Origin: Bacteroidota bacterium
GTDB taxonomy: Bacteria; Bacteroidota; Bacteroidia; 2-12-FULL-35-15
Direction: 5' to 3'
Length of the DNA: 11,702 nucleotides
NCBI GenBank assembly: GCA_023251855.1
Contig: JAHEYA010000033.1
Coordinates: forward strand, 1 to 11,702
Shown here: positions 1 through 7,340 of the stretch, in pieces
How the letters are laid out: every line of letters begins with the position of its first letter
Position numbering within the stretch: position 1 is the stretch's first letter
The notes under the pieces: generated by a model
What the model saw: the letters and a program-made list of their open reading frames with translations, nothing else
Databases searched by the model: none
What the model was told of the DNA's origin: nothing
Program-made: the position numbers and the translations under genes

Positions 1-58
1 TCAGAGCCTTGATGCTATCAGCTGTGTGACCCTTTATTTGTAATACTGGTTTTGCCAT
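1..58 (-). CDS. Unidentified protein, N-terminal fragment (runs off left edge)
   Basis: An ATG at 58-56 on the minus strand opens a frame with no stop to the window edge. The 19 visible residues begin MAKPVLQIKGHTADSIKAL. A TATATTTG box (80-73) matching the Bacteroidota -7 consensus lies just upstream, which supports a real start. The gene follows the MORN-repeat gene on the same strand after a 59-bp AT-rich gap. The fragment has no signal peptide and is too short to assign to a family, so I give no function. It could also be a chance open frame. Confidence 0.5.
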   Translation of the reverse strand, partial: MAKPVLQIKGHTADSIKAL

Positions 59-72
59 AAGTTTTTTTACGG

Positions 73-80
73 CAAATATA
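73..80 (-). promoter_or_regulatory. Candidate Bacteroidota -7 promoter box
   Basis: Read on the minus strand, this is TATATTTG, an exact match to the TAnnTTTG consensus used by the Bacteroidota primary sigma factor. It lies 14 bp before the ATG at 58. I see no clear -33 TTTG at the expected distance, and the implied leader is very short, so this is suggestive only. Confidence 0.35.
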
Positions 81-117
81 CAAATTATTGTGTAATTATA
101 TAATAGACTTTATGTAA

Positions 118-1686
118 TTATTTTACACTAGGCTCTGATGGAAATGTTTCAGGAACTACTTTAATACCATCAAACCGGATCTCAATATCATTTTTAAATA
201 AGATGGTTAAAAATAAAAAGCCGGTTTCATCATAAAATTTCCATTCTCCTTCTTTTGCTCCTCCGGCAAATTTGCCAATTTGCTTTTGATTTCCATTTAG
301 ATAATAAAAAGTTTGGATTCCATCCGGTACGCCATCAACAAACTTCCCTATAAAGCGTAATTTGCCGTTTTCAGTATAATAATGTTTCCATTCCCCATCA
401 CGTTTCCCACCAATATAAGAGCCTTCTTCCCGATAGCCTTGCAGTTCCATCATCCAAGGTCCTTCTTTTTGACCGTCAAGAAACTCACCTTTTGTTATTA
501 CTTTTCCGCTGTCACTGTACTCTGTCATACTGCCATCAACCAGATTATTTCGATAGTTTTCTTCAAGTAATAAATTTCCGCTTTCATAAAACCATTTCCA
601 AACCCCTTGTGCGTTCCCTTTTTTATCATAAATACCTTTTTGTTCGATTTTTTGATTGGGATGATAAAATACCCACTCACCGATACGCTTACTGTTTAAA
701 TATTCGCCCTGTGATCGGAGTTCTCCTTCAGGATAAAATTCTTTCCAGATACCTTGTTTTCTGCCGGTTGTATCTAAAATTCCTTCAGCGGTTAAAACAC
801 CTTCTTCAAATACTTTGGCAGCAATTACTTTACCTTCTCGTGAAAATTCACGATGGATACCTTCTGCTACATCATCCTTGTAAGTACGGGTAAACCGCAC
901 TTGACCGTTATCAAAATATTCGGTCCGGACATCTAATTTAGCTAATTCAGGCGCATTGGTTTGTACACTTCCTTTAACATATTTGGTAGTATTTATAAGG
1001 CTTCCGGTTGGCGAATATTCTTTCAGGTAGCCATTCATTTTATCGTCAACGTAAGTAGTTTCATTTTTAAGAATGCCACTCGGATAGAATTCTTTCCAAG
1101 CACCTTGTTTGAGGCCTTTTCCATCTTTCCGGTTTATTCTTTCTTCTTTTTGTATAAATCCTAATTTGTAATCTGTAATAGTAATAATGGTACTATCGGG
1201 ACTAAATTCAAAACCAGTTCCATCCTCTTTTCCATTCACAAAAGGTGTGATCTGTTTTACTTTTTCAGGTTCATTAGGTTTGGCGGGTTTATAATATAAG
1301 ATGGTATTGCCTTGTTTTATGTCGTTTTGATAGTTTTCAGAAAGCATTAAAAATTTTTCTTTTGTATCAAATGTTTTACGGGTACCATTTTTTTTGCCTT
1401 CTTTATAATTATATTCAAAAGCAAGTTGCCCTTGTTCATTATAGAATTTCCAAATGCTATCCAGCAGAAAATTTTTTCTGTTCCCTTCTGATTTTATGAA
1501 CCCGTTAGGTGAATATGTTTTCCAATAGCCTTCAGGTTTACTATCGCGCATGGTTCCTTCGCTGGAGATTTTTCCAGTATCATAATAAAAAGTATTATAA
1601 CCGTTGGGATTAACCTTTTGATCAGGCTGTGCAAACAAAGCAACAGGAAAGAGCACTAAAAAAAGAATTCTTAAAAAACTGCGCAT
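118..1686 (-). CDS. Secreted MORN_2 / YwqK-type repeat protein
   Basis: The 522-residue protein starts with a signal peptide (charged MRSFLR, a hydrophobic stretch to about residue 18, likely cleavage after Ala19). Almost all the rest is a tandem repeat of about 23-25 residues with the pattern G-x-W-x-x-Y/F-x-x-x-G-x-L/I. Clear copies lie at residues 52-64, 195-206, 311-323, 335-347, 360-372, 407-420, 430-443 and 479-491, with weaker ones between. This is the MORN_2 repeat (COG2849), often labelled 'YwqK family antitoxin'. That label does not fit well here: the protein is exported and no toxin gene adjoins it. No enzymatic motif or T9SS sorting domain is visible; the C-terminus is a short polar tail (about 505-522). 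It probably acts as a periplasmic or surface beta-rich scaffold. The start is supported by AGGAG at 1700-1696 and a TAACTTTG box. It is divergent from metF. Confidence 0.85.
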   Translation of the reverse strand: MRSFLRILFLVLFPVALFAQPDQKVNPNGYNTFYYDTGKISSEGTMRDSKPEGYWKTYSPNGFIKSEGNRKNFLLDSIWKFYNEQGQLAFEYNYKEGKKNGTRKTFDTKEKFLMLSENYQNDIKQGNTILYYKPAKPNEPEKVKQITPFVNGKEDGTGFEFSPDSTIITITDYKLGFIQKEERINRKDGKGLKQGAWKEFYPSGILKNETTYVDDKMNGYLKEYSPTGSLINTTKYVKGSVQTNAPELAKLDVRTEYFDNGQVRFTRTYKDDVAEGIHREFSREGKVIAAKVFEEGVLTAEGILDTTGRKQGIWKEFYPEGELRSQGEYLNSKRIGEWVFYHPNQKIEQKGIYDKKGNAQGVWKWFYESGNLLLEENYRNNLVDGSMTEYSDSGKVITKGEFLDGQKEGPWMMELQGYREEGSYIGGKRDGEWKHYYTENGKLRFIGKFVDGVPDGIQTFYYLNGNQKQIGKFAGGAKEGEWKFYDETGFLFLTILFKNDIEIRFDGIKVVPETFPSEPSVK

Positions 1687-1695
1687 ATTTTTTTT

Positions 1696-1709
1696 CTCCT
1701 ACAAAGTTA
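1696..1709 (-). promoter_or_regulatory. -7 box and AGGAG motif upstream of the MORN-repeat gene
   Basis: On the minus strand, TAACTTTG (1709-1702) matches the Bacteroidota TAnnTTTG -7 consensus. It is followed directly by AGGAG (1700-1696), nine bases before the ATG at 1686. The two sites are so close that the transcript might start at or inside the AGGAG, so probably only one of them works as named. The -33 position holds a TTTC-like sequence, not TTTG. Confidence 0.4.
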
Positions 1710-1752
1710 ATCAATTTGATGGAAAGAGGAAATGGAACTCTGTCAACATTAA

Positions 1753-1784
1753 TTTGTTTTTTAATTAATCCTAACGTTACTTTG
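1753..1784 (+). promoter_or_regulatory. Candidate metF promoter (-33 TTTG / -7 TTACTTTG)
   Basis: TTTG at 1753-1756 and TTACTTTG at 1777-1784 are separated by 20 bp. This is close to the Bacteroidota arrangement TTTG - about 19 bp - TAnnTTTG, with one mismatch in the -7 box. The metF ATG lies 19 bp downstream. No Shine-Dalgarno sequence is visible in the AT-rich leader, which is usual for this phylum. Confidence 0.5.
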
Positions 1785-1803
1785 TGGCTTATTAAAATTT
1801 TAT

Positions 1804-2757
1804 ATGAAAGTTATAGATTGCATCAAACAAGCAAAATCAACATTGTTTTCTATTGAAATTTTGCCACCGTTAAAAGGCAAGAGTATACAATCTATTTTTG
1901 ACGGGATAGATCCTTTGATGGAGTTTAAGCCTTCATTTGTAGATGTAACCTATCATCGGGAAGAGTATCTTTATAAGAAACGCGAAGGTGGGTATCTTGA
2001 AAAAGTGAGTATCCGTAAGCGTCCGGGAACGGTTGGTATTTGTGCTGCTATCATTAACAGGTACCATGTTGATGCTGTACCACACATCATCTGCGGTGGT
2101 TTCAGTAAAGAAGAAACTGAAAACGCATTGATTGACCTGCATTTTTTGGGTATTGATAACGTATTAGCGCTAAGAGGTGATTCAATCAAAAGTGAACCTG
2201 AGTTTATACCTGAGCCCAATGGCCATGCATACGCAATAGATCTGGTAAAGCAGGTAGGACAAATGAACAAAGGAAGATATATAGAAGATGATCTAGCAGA
2301 TGTTGCACCAACAAATTTTTGTATTGGTGTTGCCGGTTATCCCGAAAAACATTTTGAGGCACCCAACATGATTTCGGATATAAAATACTTAAAAGCAAAG
2401 ATTGATGCGGGAGCTCAATATATTGTTACACAAATGTTTTTCGATAATTCTAAATTTTTTGAATTTGTAAAACAATGCAGGGAGATGGATATTAATGTAC
2501 CAATCATTCCGGGATTAAAAATTTTAACAACAAAAAAACAGGCAAGTATTTTACCAAAAATTTTTAAAATTGATATTCCTCAGCCATTGCTGGAGCAAAT
2601 TGAAAAATGCAAAACAGATGCAGCAGTTAAAGAGGTAGGGATCGAATGGTGCATCAATCAATCAAAAGAATTGATCAAGAATAAAGCAGCTTGTTTACAT
2701 TTTTATACCATGGGAGCTTCCGAAACCACACGTAGAGTGGCAAGCAAGGTGTTTTAA
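1804..2757 (+). CDS. metF: Methylenetetrahydrofolate reductase
   Basis: This cytoplasmic FAD enzyme reduces 5,10-methylenetetrahydrofolate to 5-methyltetrahydrofolate, the methyl donor for methionine synthesis. The 317 residues cover the whole single-domain bacterial MetF barrel. Visible motifs are FSIEILPP (15-22), whose Glu18 matches the catalytic Glu28 of E. coli MetF; LALRGD (121-126), whose Asp126 matches the flavin-tuning Asp120; GYPEKH (178-183); TQMFFD (209-214), with the substrate-binding Gln; and HFYTMG (299-304) near the C-terminus. No regulatory C-terminal domain is present, as expected for bacteria. The ATG at 1804 fits the normal N-terminus and follows a good promoter-like sequence. 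The gene is alone on its strand, with its own promoter and terminator; no metH or other methionine gene is visible. Codons and length look normal. Confidence 0.97.
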   Translation: MKVIDCIKQAKSTLFSIEILPPLKGKSIQSIFDGIDPLMEFKPSFVDVTYHREEYLYKKREGGYLEKVSIRKRPGTVGICAAIINRYHVDAVPHIICGGFSKEETENALIDLHFLGIDNVLALRGDSIKSEPEFIPEPNGHAYAIDLVKQVGQMNKGRYIEDDLADVAPTNFCIGVAGYPEKHFEAPNMISDIKYLKAKIDAGAQYIVTQMFFDNSKFFEFVKQCREMDINVPIIPGLKILTTKKQASILPKIFKIDIPQPLLEQIEKCKTDAAVKEVGIEWCINQSKELIKNKAACLHFYTMGASETTRRVASKVF

Positions 2758-2779
2758 GAAAGTTAAAAGTGAGCAATTT

Positions 2780-2813
2780 AAAAGTCAAAAGGTAAAACCT
2801 TTTGACTTTTTTT
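2780..2813 (+). terminator. Rho-independent terminator of metF
   Basis: A perfect 13-bp stem (2780-2792 pairing with 2798-2810, core AAAGTCAAAAGG / CCTTTTGACTTT) encloses a 5-base loop, TAAAA. The right arm runs into a tract of seven T (2807-2813). It begins 23 bp after the metF stop. Because the next gene converges from the right, it may also act on minus-strand transcripts, where the stem is followed by a less perfect TTTAAATT. Confidence 0.85.
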
Positions 2814-2887
2814 ATTCATTATGCCAGTTCGTTTTTGAAACTATGCACTTGCAGTTTCTTCAAATCTTTTTATTTGTCTACTAACAA

Positions 2888-2914
2888 GATTCCTCCGCTA
2901 CGGTCGGAATGACC
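2888..2914. repeat. Palindromic intergenic repeat (GATTCC...GGAATGAC type)
   Basis: An imperfect hairpin: ATTCC (2889-2893) pairs with GGAAT (2906-2910) and CCG (2895-2897) with CGG (2901-2903), around a CTA loop. It is flanked by AG and GACC. From memory, sequences of this form recur between genes in many bacterial genomes, including Bacteroidota. Only one copy is visible here. It ends a few bases past the stop codon of the gene at 2919 and has no T-run, so it is not a classical terminator. Confidence 0.5.
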
Positions 2915-2918
2915 ATAA

Positions 2919-4472
2919 TTATTTTTCAACAATAATCTTCCTTGCAGCTCTCTCATTAGTTTGTGTGTCTTGCACTTCAACAATATATAAGCCTGCAGGA
3001 ATGTTTTTTAAATCCACTGTTATTCTATCATTAAATGAATCGGTTTGCAATATTCGCTGGCCAGTTATACTTAGGAGTCGAACTTTGTATTCTGCTTTCT
3101 TTGAAAGATAAATACTTGCCGTATTAGATGCCGGGTTAGGATAAATAAATGGTTGAATCTGAGTAGCAACTGTATTTTCTTTCTCCTTTGCGCCTGTTAG
3201 TAAGGGGTCATTTGCAAGCAAACTTTCCACATCAATCAATTCATCTCCGGTTTGATAGTTGAGCCACATGAATTCATCAAAAAGCATTTCATTAGTAGTG
3301 CTGGTGCCGGCGACAACTAAAGCCGGCGGGTTGTTTGGGTTGTCGGGATTGGCACTTGTATTATCGTAAACGTGCTTTGAAAATATTTTATATCCGGATG
3401 GAACCTTTACAAGATTTGGATATGTATAATACCCCTGCCATTGAAAATCCCATTTGTTAATACGAACCAGCGGAATAGTATCTGTTCCGGAGTATGCATA
3501 ATTTACGATTTTTGTACACACTTTATGCGAATGAGGAAAAGAAGCAAACATAGAAAGGGAGTTTGGTAACGATCCGCTATTAGGATACACATCAGTAAAT
3601 GGAGTAACTGTATTTGGGAGCATATACAAATTCCAGTTCTGCAATATTGGAGCATTATATATTGGCCGTATTCCGGTTTCACCCTGAGGGTAAAAGAACA
3701 TACGTATCTGAGTACTATCAATCATTCCGGAGGTTCCGGCAGGGTAGTGTATTTGAAGTATAATTTTAGCTCCGCCTTTGATTCGAATGCCGGCTTTCAA
3801 AGGAGCTTGTCCGGGGAATATTATTGGATCAGCACCGGGAGTCCAGCCACCAATACCGAAATCACCGGGAAGGCTAAAGCAGGTTCCTGACAAATCAGAT
3901 GAGCTTGTACCTGCAGTATCAACAAAAACAAGTACATGATGAACAATAAAAGGATTACCGGGTACAATTTCATAAGCACGGAGTACCATGTCCTGGGCTA
4001 TGGTTGTTGGGATTGAAAAACAATCGTAGATGTCGGCAGTACTAGCGGTACTTGTAAATGCAGGAATCTTCAGAACCACATCAGGTGTTCCGCTAAGTTT
4101 ATACTGAGAAGTGAAAACAGGGGGAGCAGGTGCAAGTGTAGTATCTCCTTTTATTGCACCACTATTTATCCAACTAATAATATTGTTTTTTTCAGATTGA
4201 GTGATTGCCCGTTCGTGAACGAAACGTGTGTATAAAGTATCCGGTGCCCAGGGAGGCATTTTGCCGCTTTGCAAATCATTTAAAATTGCATTTCTCCATG
4301 GATATGTTTCGCTGTAAGTAAGCATTGATTGTGCAGCCTGATTTTCGTGGTGGCAGGATGCGCACCGGCTATAAAATATATGAGCTACATCCTTGTATTC
4401 AAGTTGAGCTTTAATTGTATGGCTAAGAGTAATAACTGATAGCGACAGGAGTGCAATGTAAAGTTTTTTCAT
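2919..4472 (-). CDS. Cytochrome c / PHM-like copper monooxygenase fusion, T9SS-exported (copy 2)
   Basis: 517 residues. Order: signal peptide (1-22, cleavage near KA-Q); haem c segment with CASCH at 37-41 and a likely distal Met72 in KMPPW; a domain resembling peptidylglycine/dopamine monooxygenases; a T9SS type A sorting domain from IYPNPASN (443) to the end. The usual copper ligands appear matched: His178-His179 (VHHV) and His242 (IHYP) for one copper, His314-x-His316 (PHSHK) and Met396 (NEMLF) for the other. Family enzymes hydroxylate a C-H bond with O2 and an electron donor. Here the haem domain could supply electrons, and the protein should end up outside the outer membrane; both points are inferred. 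The substrate is unknown. It lies 28 bp after the M43 peptidase gene, probably co-transcribed, and is a full-length paralogue of the gene at 7341-8879. ATG 4472 gives a proper signal peptide. Confidence 0.8.
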   Translation of the reverse strand: MKKLYIALLSLSVITLSHTIKAQLEYKDVAHIFYSRCASCHHENQAAQSMLTYSETYPWRNAILNDLQSGKMPPWAPDTLYTRFVHERAITQSEKNNIISWINSGAIKGDTTLAPAPPVFTSQYKLSGTPDVVLKIPAFTSTASTADIYDCFSIPTTIAQDMVLRAYEIVPGNPFIVHHVLVFVDTAGTSSSDLSGTCFSLPGDFGIGGWTPGADPIIFPGQAPLKAGIRIKGGAKIILQIHYPAGTSGMIDSTQIRMFFYPQGETGIRPIYNAPILQNWNLYMLPNTVTPFTDVYPNSGSLPNSLSMFASFPHSHKVCTKIVNYAYSGTDTIPLVRINKWDFQWQGYYTYPNLVKVPSGYKIFSKHVYDNTSANPDNPNNPPALVVAGTSTTNEMLFDEFMWLNYQTGDELIDVESLLANDPLLTGAKEKENTVATQIQPFIYPNPASNTASIYLSKKAEYKVRLLSITGQRILQTDSFNDRITVDLKNIPAGLYIVEVQDTQTNERAARKIIVEK

Positions 4473-4500
4473 GTGTTTATTTTTTTGTTACCGTTTCTTT

Positions 4501-7182
4501 TTATTTCAACACCACAAATTTTCCGGATAAATTTTTTGAGCCACTTTTAATCCTCACAAAATAAATTCCGGGATTAAAATTTCTCACATCTATTTCTCTG
4601 CTCAGATTTTTTTGAAAAATGAAATTGCTTTCTTCTACTATTCTTCCAGTAATGTCGAAAATGGAAATGTTTCCGCTTGTTTCATCACTGAACGAAGCGC
4701 TAATGAGCACTCTGTCGGCTGAGGGTACGGGGTAAATTTTCAGTTCTACTATTTTCGGCTGCACTATAAAAGGCACTTCGGTTGTGGTATTGTCAATACC
4801 CTGACGGTATTTTACACAAGCAAATTTCCATTTGTTGGAGCCGTTTTCATAAGTGCTACCGGATGAATACACCGTGCCATCAGCTTCAACAGCAATGGCT
4901 GTGGGTTTATCCTCACCGGCATCAGCACCATAATAAAATTGCTGCCATAACACATTATTCACCGGATTAATTTTCGCTGTTAAAAACCCATAACCCTGTG
5001 AACTGCCTCTGGTTTGGCCAAGTGCATAAATATTGTCATCACAGTCAATATCAAGAGCGGCAAACAAATCCTCACCACTTGCAGGTCCGTCAATAGCAGT
5101 TTTCCAAAGCAGGGTGCCAGCAGTAGTGTATTTTCTTATGCCTATATCTGCGCTGGAGGAAAGCCCAATAGTGCCACCATAAAGCAGGTTTCCGTTGTTG
5201 TCGAGTTTCAGTGAGCGCGCTGAACTAACAGTAGAATCAATTATGGACCACTGAAGCACTCCGGCACTATCATATTTCAGGATTACTCCCTTATAGTCAT
5301 AAGAGGAGTTGCTGGGGATAATGTCTGTGCGACCTGAAATATATACATTGCCCGCATCATCAACAGCTAGGGAGTATGCGCTTTGCGATTGATGTGATGA
5401 ATCGTCCCAAGAAGTCTTCCATTGTTGGTTTCCTGCTGCATTATATTTAATGGTTGTGATGTTCAACTGTTGTCCTGTTTCCTGACTATAGCCGGCAACA
5501 TAAATATTTCCGGCAGCATCTAACTCCATAGCATTGATATGATCGGCAGAGGAGTCGGATCCTGCATATATCCTTTCCCAAAGCAATATTCCACCCGGGC
5601 TGTATTTAAGAAGAAGAAAATTTGCAAATTGCTGATAATTGGTAAAGCCCGCTACGTAAACATTGCCTCCGGCATCCACACGAACTGCCGCCGGATAATC
5701 CTGATTATGATCAGTACCGTCAAATTTTGCTACCCATAGCTCCGCACCTGAAGAGCTGTATTTAACAGTATGTATATCTTCAAAACCGGTTGGGTTCACG
5801 CTGTAGCCGCTTACATAGGTATTACCCGCCTGATCAACAAAAACAGCTGTTGCCGTGGCACCCCCGAATCCACCGCAGGCAGAATTAGGGTCGGCATAAA
5901 GCATGGAATGTACTCCATTGCCGGAAGTGTCATAAACAATAGTGCAATAATTTCTGCAAGATGCGGATAGCGAATCGGGGGTGAAACTATAATATCCTGT
6001 CAGATAAACATTGCCGGTTCTGCCTGTTGTCATTGCGTTCTCAATATTCGCAGTTAAGCTGTCATTGGGATTTTGAGGAAAATACTGTCTGCGCCATTCT
6101 TCCGAAGCAATGGCTGTTGTTCCGAGGCAGTGGCAACCGGTTGCTTTCAGGTTTGCCGTTTGCCATATTGCATGTCTTCTAAGTGTTACACTATCAATAA
6201 ATAAGTGCATCCGTGTGTTTTGCCCTACAGTAAACTCATTCCGGCAATAGTGATCGTAATATGACATATGGTTGTGAATTGGGTCATGTAAATCAGGGGA
6301 TTCATTCGTACATGAATTGGTATCGTTACAGGCACCGAAATGAATAATGGCAGGAGGAGTATCACAAATTCTGTCCCCAGTAGTATCGCAATTGGTAGCA
6401 TTTATTACCGGAGCACCGCATCCTCCCTGAAAAGTATGATACAGCCCAAGCCAATGGCCAATTTCGTGGGTTGCTGTTCTGCCTAAATTAGTGGGAGCCG
6501 TTGCTGTTCCAGTTCTCCCAAAGCTATTGCCAACGATAACCACTCCATCAAGATTTGCTGCTCCCCAAGGGAAACTTGAATAGCCTAAATACGAATTGGT
6601 ACTCCAGTTAATGGAACGAACTACCCAGATGTTGAGGTATTTATCGGGAGGCCAATGTATAAGCCCCTTTAACTGGGCTTCCTGGGTTTGCCAGTTATGC
6701 ACAGTTAGCGGACTAAGCGTATGCGTGATTCCAGTAGTAGGATTTCCTAAAGAGTCTTTTGTAGCAAGACAGAATTGAATTTTTGTATCTACTCCGTTGG
6801 CATAACCGCCTGTGCCGGGTAGTTTCCGGTAGTCCTCGTTTAATGCGGCTATCTGGCTCATCACCTGTTCGTCAGTAGCATATTCCGAACCATTTATGTT
6901 GTTATAAATAATATGCACAACAACCGGAATGGTTTTAACCGTGTTCCCTGTTTTTGCTTGTCTTTGGTGGGTTAATTCATATACTTTGTTTTCCGTTTTC
7001 CGGATTACTTCCCATTGCTGCGGGTCTTTCAGGCGGATTTCTTCGAGGCTGGGTGTAGCGCATTGAAGAGGTTGTTGTGCATTTTGCGCCCCAATGTACA
7101 TTGGGGCAAGTAGGCAAAGTGCCACAAGGAAAGCCCCAACAATCAGCTTCTGATCAAATCCGAAAAAGTAGCGACTTTTCAT
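4501..7182 (-). CDS. M43 (pappalysin-type) metallopeptidase with SBBP-like propeller, T9SS-exported
   Basis: 893 residues. A signal peptide (about 1-32) is followed by a propeptide-like stretch and a zinc peptidase domain to about residue 350. The site HEIGHWLGLYH (239-249) gives zinc ligands His239, His243 and His249 and catalytic Glu240; Met306 in HNHMSYY is the likely Met-turn. Several Cys (255, 266, 274, 285, 291, 314) suggest disulfides. Residues about 383-795 form eight repeats marked by xGNxYxxG, with the Asn position at 391, 454, 507, 559, 612, 665, 717 and 770. This is the SBBP/beta-propeller type. A T9SS type A sorting domain closes the protein (about 815-893, starting at LKIYPVPS). 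It is likely a cell-surface or secreted protease; the propeller may bind substrate or surface (inference). The gene lies between the two monooxygenase-like paralogues on the same strand. Confidence 0.9.
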   Translation of the reverse strand: MKSRYFFGFDQKLIVGAFLVALCLLAPMYIGAQNAQQPLQCATPSLEEIRLKDPQQWEVIRKTENKVYELTHQRQAKTGNTVKTIPVVVHIIYNNINGSEYATDEQVMSQIAALNEDYRKLPGTGGYANGVDTKIQFCLATKDSLGNPTTGITHTLSPLTVHNWQTQEAQLKGLIHWPPDKYLNIWVVRSINWSTNSYLGYSSFPWGAANLDGVVIVGNSFGRTGTATAPTNLGRTATHEIGHWLGLYHTFQGGCGAPVINATNCDTTGDRICDTPPAIIHFGACNDTNSCTNESPDLHDPIHNHMSYYDHYCRNEFTVGQNTRMHLFIDSVTLRRHAIWQTANLKATGCHCLGTTAIASEEWRRQYFPQNPNDSLTANIENAMTTGRTGNVYLTGYYSFTPDSLSASCRNYCTIVYDTSGNGVHSMLYADPNSACGGFGGATATAVFVDQAGNTYVSGYSVNPTGFEDIHTVKYSSSGAELWVAKFDGTDHNQDYPAAVRVDAGGNVYVAGFTNYQQFANFLLLKYSPGGILLWERIYAGSDSSADHINAMELDAAGNIYVAGYSQETGQQLNITTIKYNAAGNQQWKTSWDDSSHQSQSAYSLAVDDAGNVYISGRTDIIPSNSSYDYKGVILKYDSAGVLQWSIIDSTVSSARSLKLDNNGNLLYGGTIGLSSSADIGIRKYTTAGTLLWKTAIDGPASGEDLFAALDIDCDDNIYALGQTRGSSQGYGFLTAKINPVNNVLWQQFYYGADAGEDKPTAIAVEADGTVYSSGSTYENGSNKWKFACVKYRQGIDNTTTEVPFIVQPKIVELKIYPVPSADRVLISASFSDETSGNISIFDITGRIVEESNFIFQKNLSREIDVRNFNPGIYFVRIKSGSKNLSGKFVVLK

Positions 7183-7340
7183 ATTTTCAAATTAAAGTCG
7201 AAGAGAATAAATTAATACCAATACTTATTATGAATTGGTCCATTTTCTTGAACCTCACCCCCAACCCCTCTCTCCTTCGACAGGTTCAGGATAAACTCGG
7301 AGAGGGGAGTGATGGACTAAATATTGGGAAATCATGATTT
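7183..7340. other. Intergenic region between monooxygenase-like copy 1 and M43 gene
   Basis: The 158 bp hold a 12-base perfect palindrome, AAATCATGATTT (7329-7340), directly after the upstream gene's stop, then the composite C-rich/G-rich repeat (7253-7312), then an AT-rich leader for the peptidase gene. A TTAATTTG resembling a -7 box lies only about eight bases before the ATG at 7182, too close to be convincing. Confidence 0.5.
7253..7312. repeat. Composite REP-like intergenic repeat with hairpin
   Basis: A CCTCACCCCCAACCCC start leads into CCCCTCTC (7265-7272), which pairs perfectly with GAGAGGGG (7300-7307). The 27-base interior contains TTCGACAGGTTCAGG. From memory, both the CCTCACCCCC...GAGAGGGG frame and the TTCGACA-G-TCAGG core are common dispersed intergenic sequences in bacterial genomes, so this looks like one repeat type carrying another in its loop. 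It lies between two same-strand genes and may limit read-through or stabilise the upstream 3' end. Only one copy is visible. Confidence 0.55.

Larger units (their letters stand above)
2758..2918. other. Convergent intergenic region, metF to monooxygenase-like gene
   Basis: This 161-bp gap between two converging genes holds the metF terminator, then a weak inverted repeat (GAAACT 2837-2842 / AGTTTC 2853-2858), then the GATTCC-type palindrome. I see no open frame, promoter or RNA gene in it. Confidence 0.6.

Noticed and set aside
93..127. Inverted repeat (GTGTAA/TTACAC and TAATTA copies) at the end of the MORN-repeat gene as a terminator
   Set aside because: The stem is almost all A-T, interrupted and overlaps the stop codon; in such AT-rich sequence it is not distinguishable from chance.
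492..893. 133-codon plus-strand open frame opposite the MORN-repeat gene
   Set aside because: It lies wholly antisense to a convincing repeat protein, resembles no family, and has no start signals; it is a shadow of the repeated coding sequence.
118..1686. Tandem protein repeats read as a CRISPR or DNA repeat array
   Set aside because: The periodicity is at protein level only; the DNA units differ and there are no constant repeats with unique spacers.
7077..7337. 86-codon plus-strand open frame across the intergenic repeat
   Set aside because: It overlaps the start of the M43 gene and translates the GC-rich repeat; no domain or start signal supports it.
7329..7340. Perfect palindrome AAATCATGATTT as an operator site
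   Set aside because: It lies directly after a stop codon, not at a promoter, and 12-base palindromes of this composition occur by chance in AT-rich DNA.
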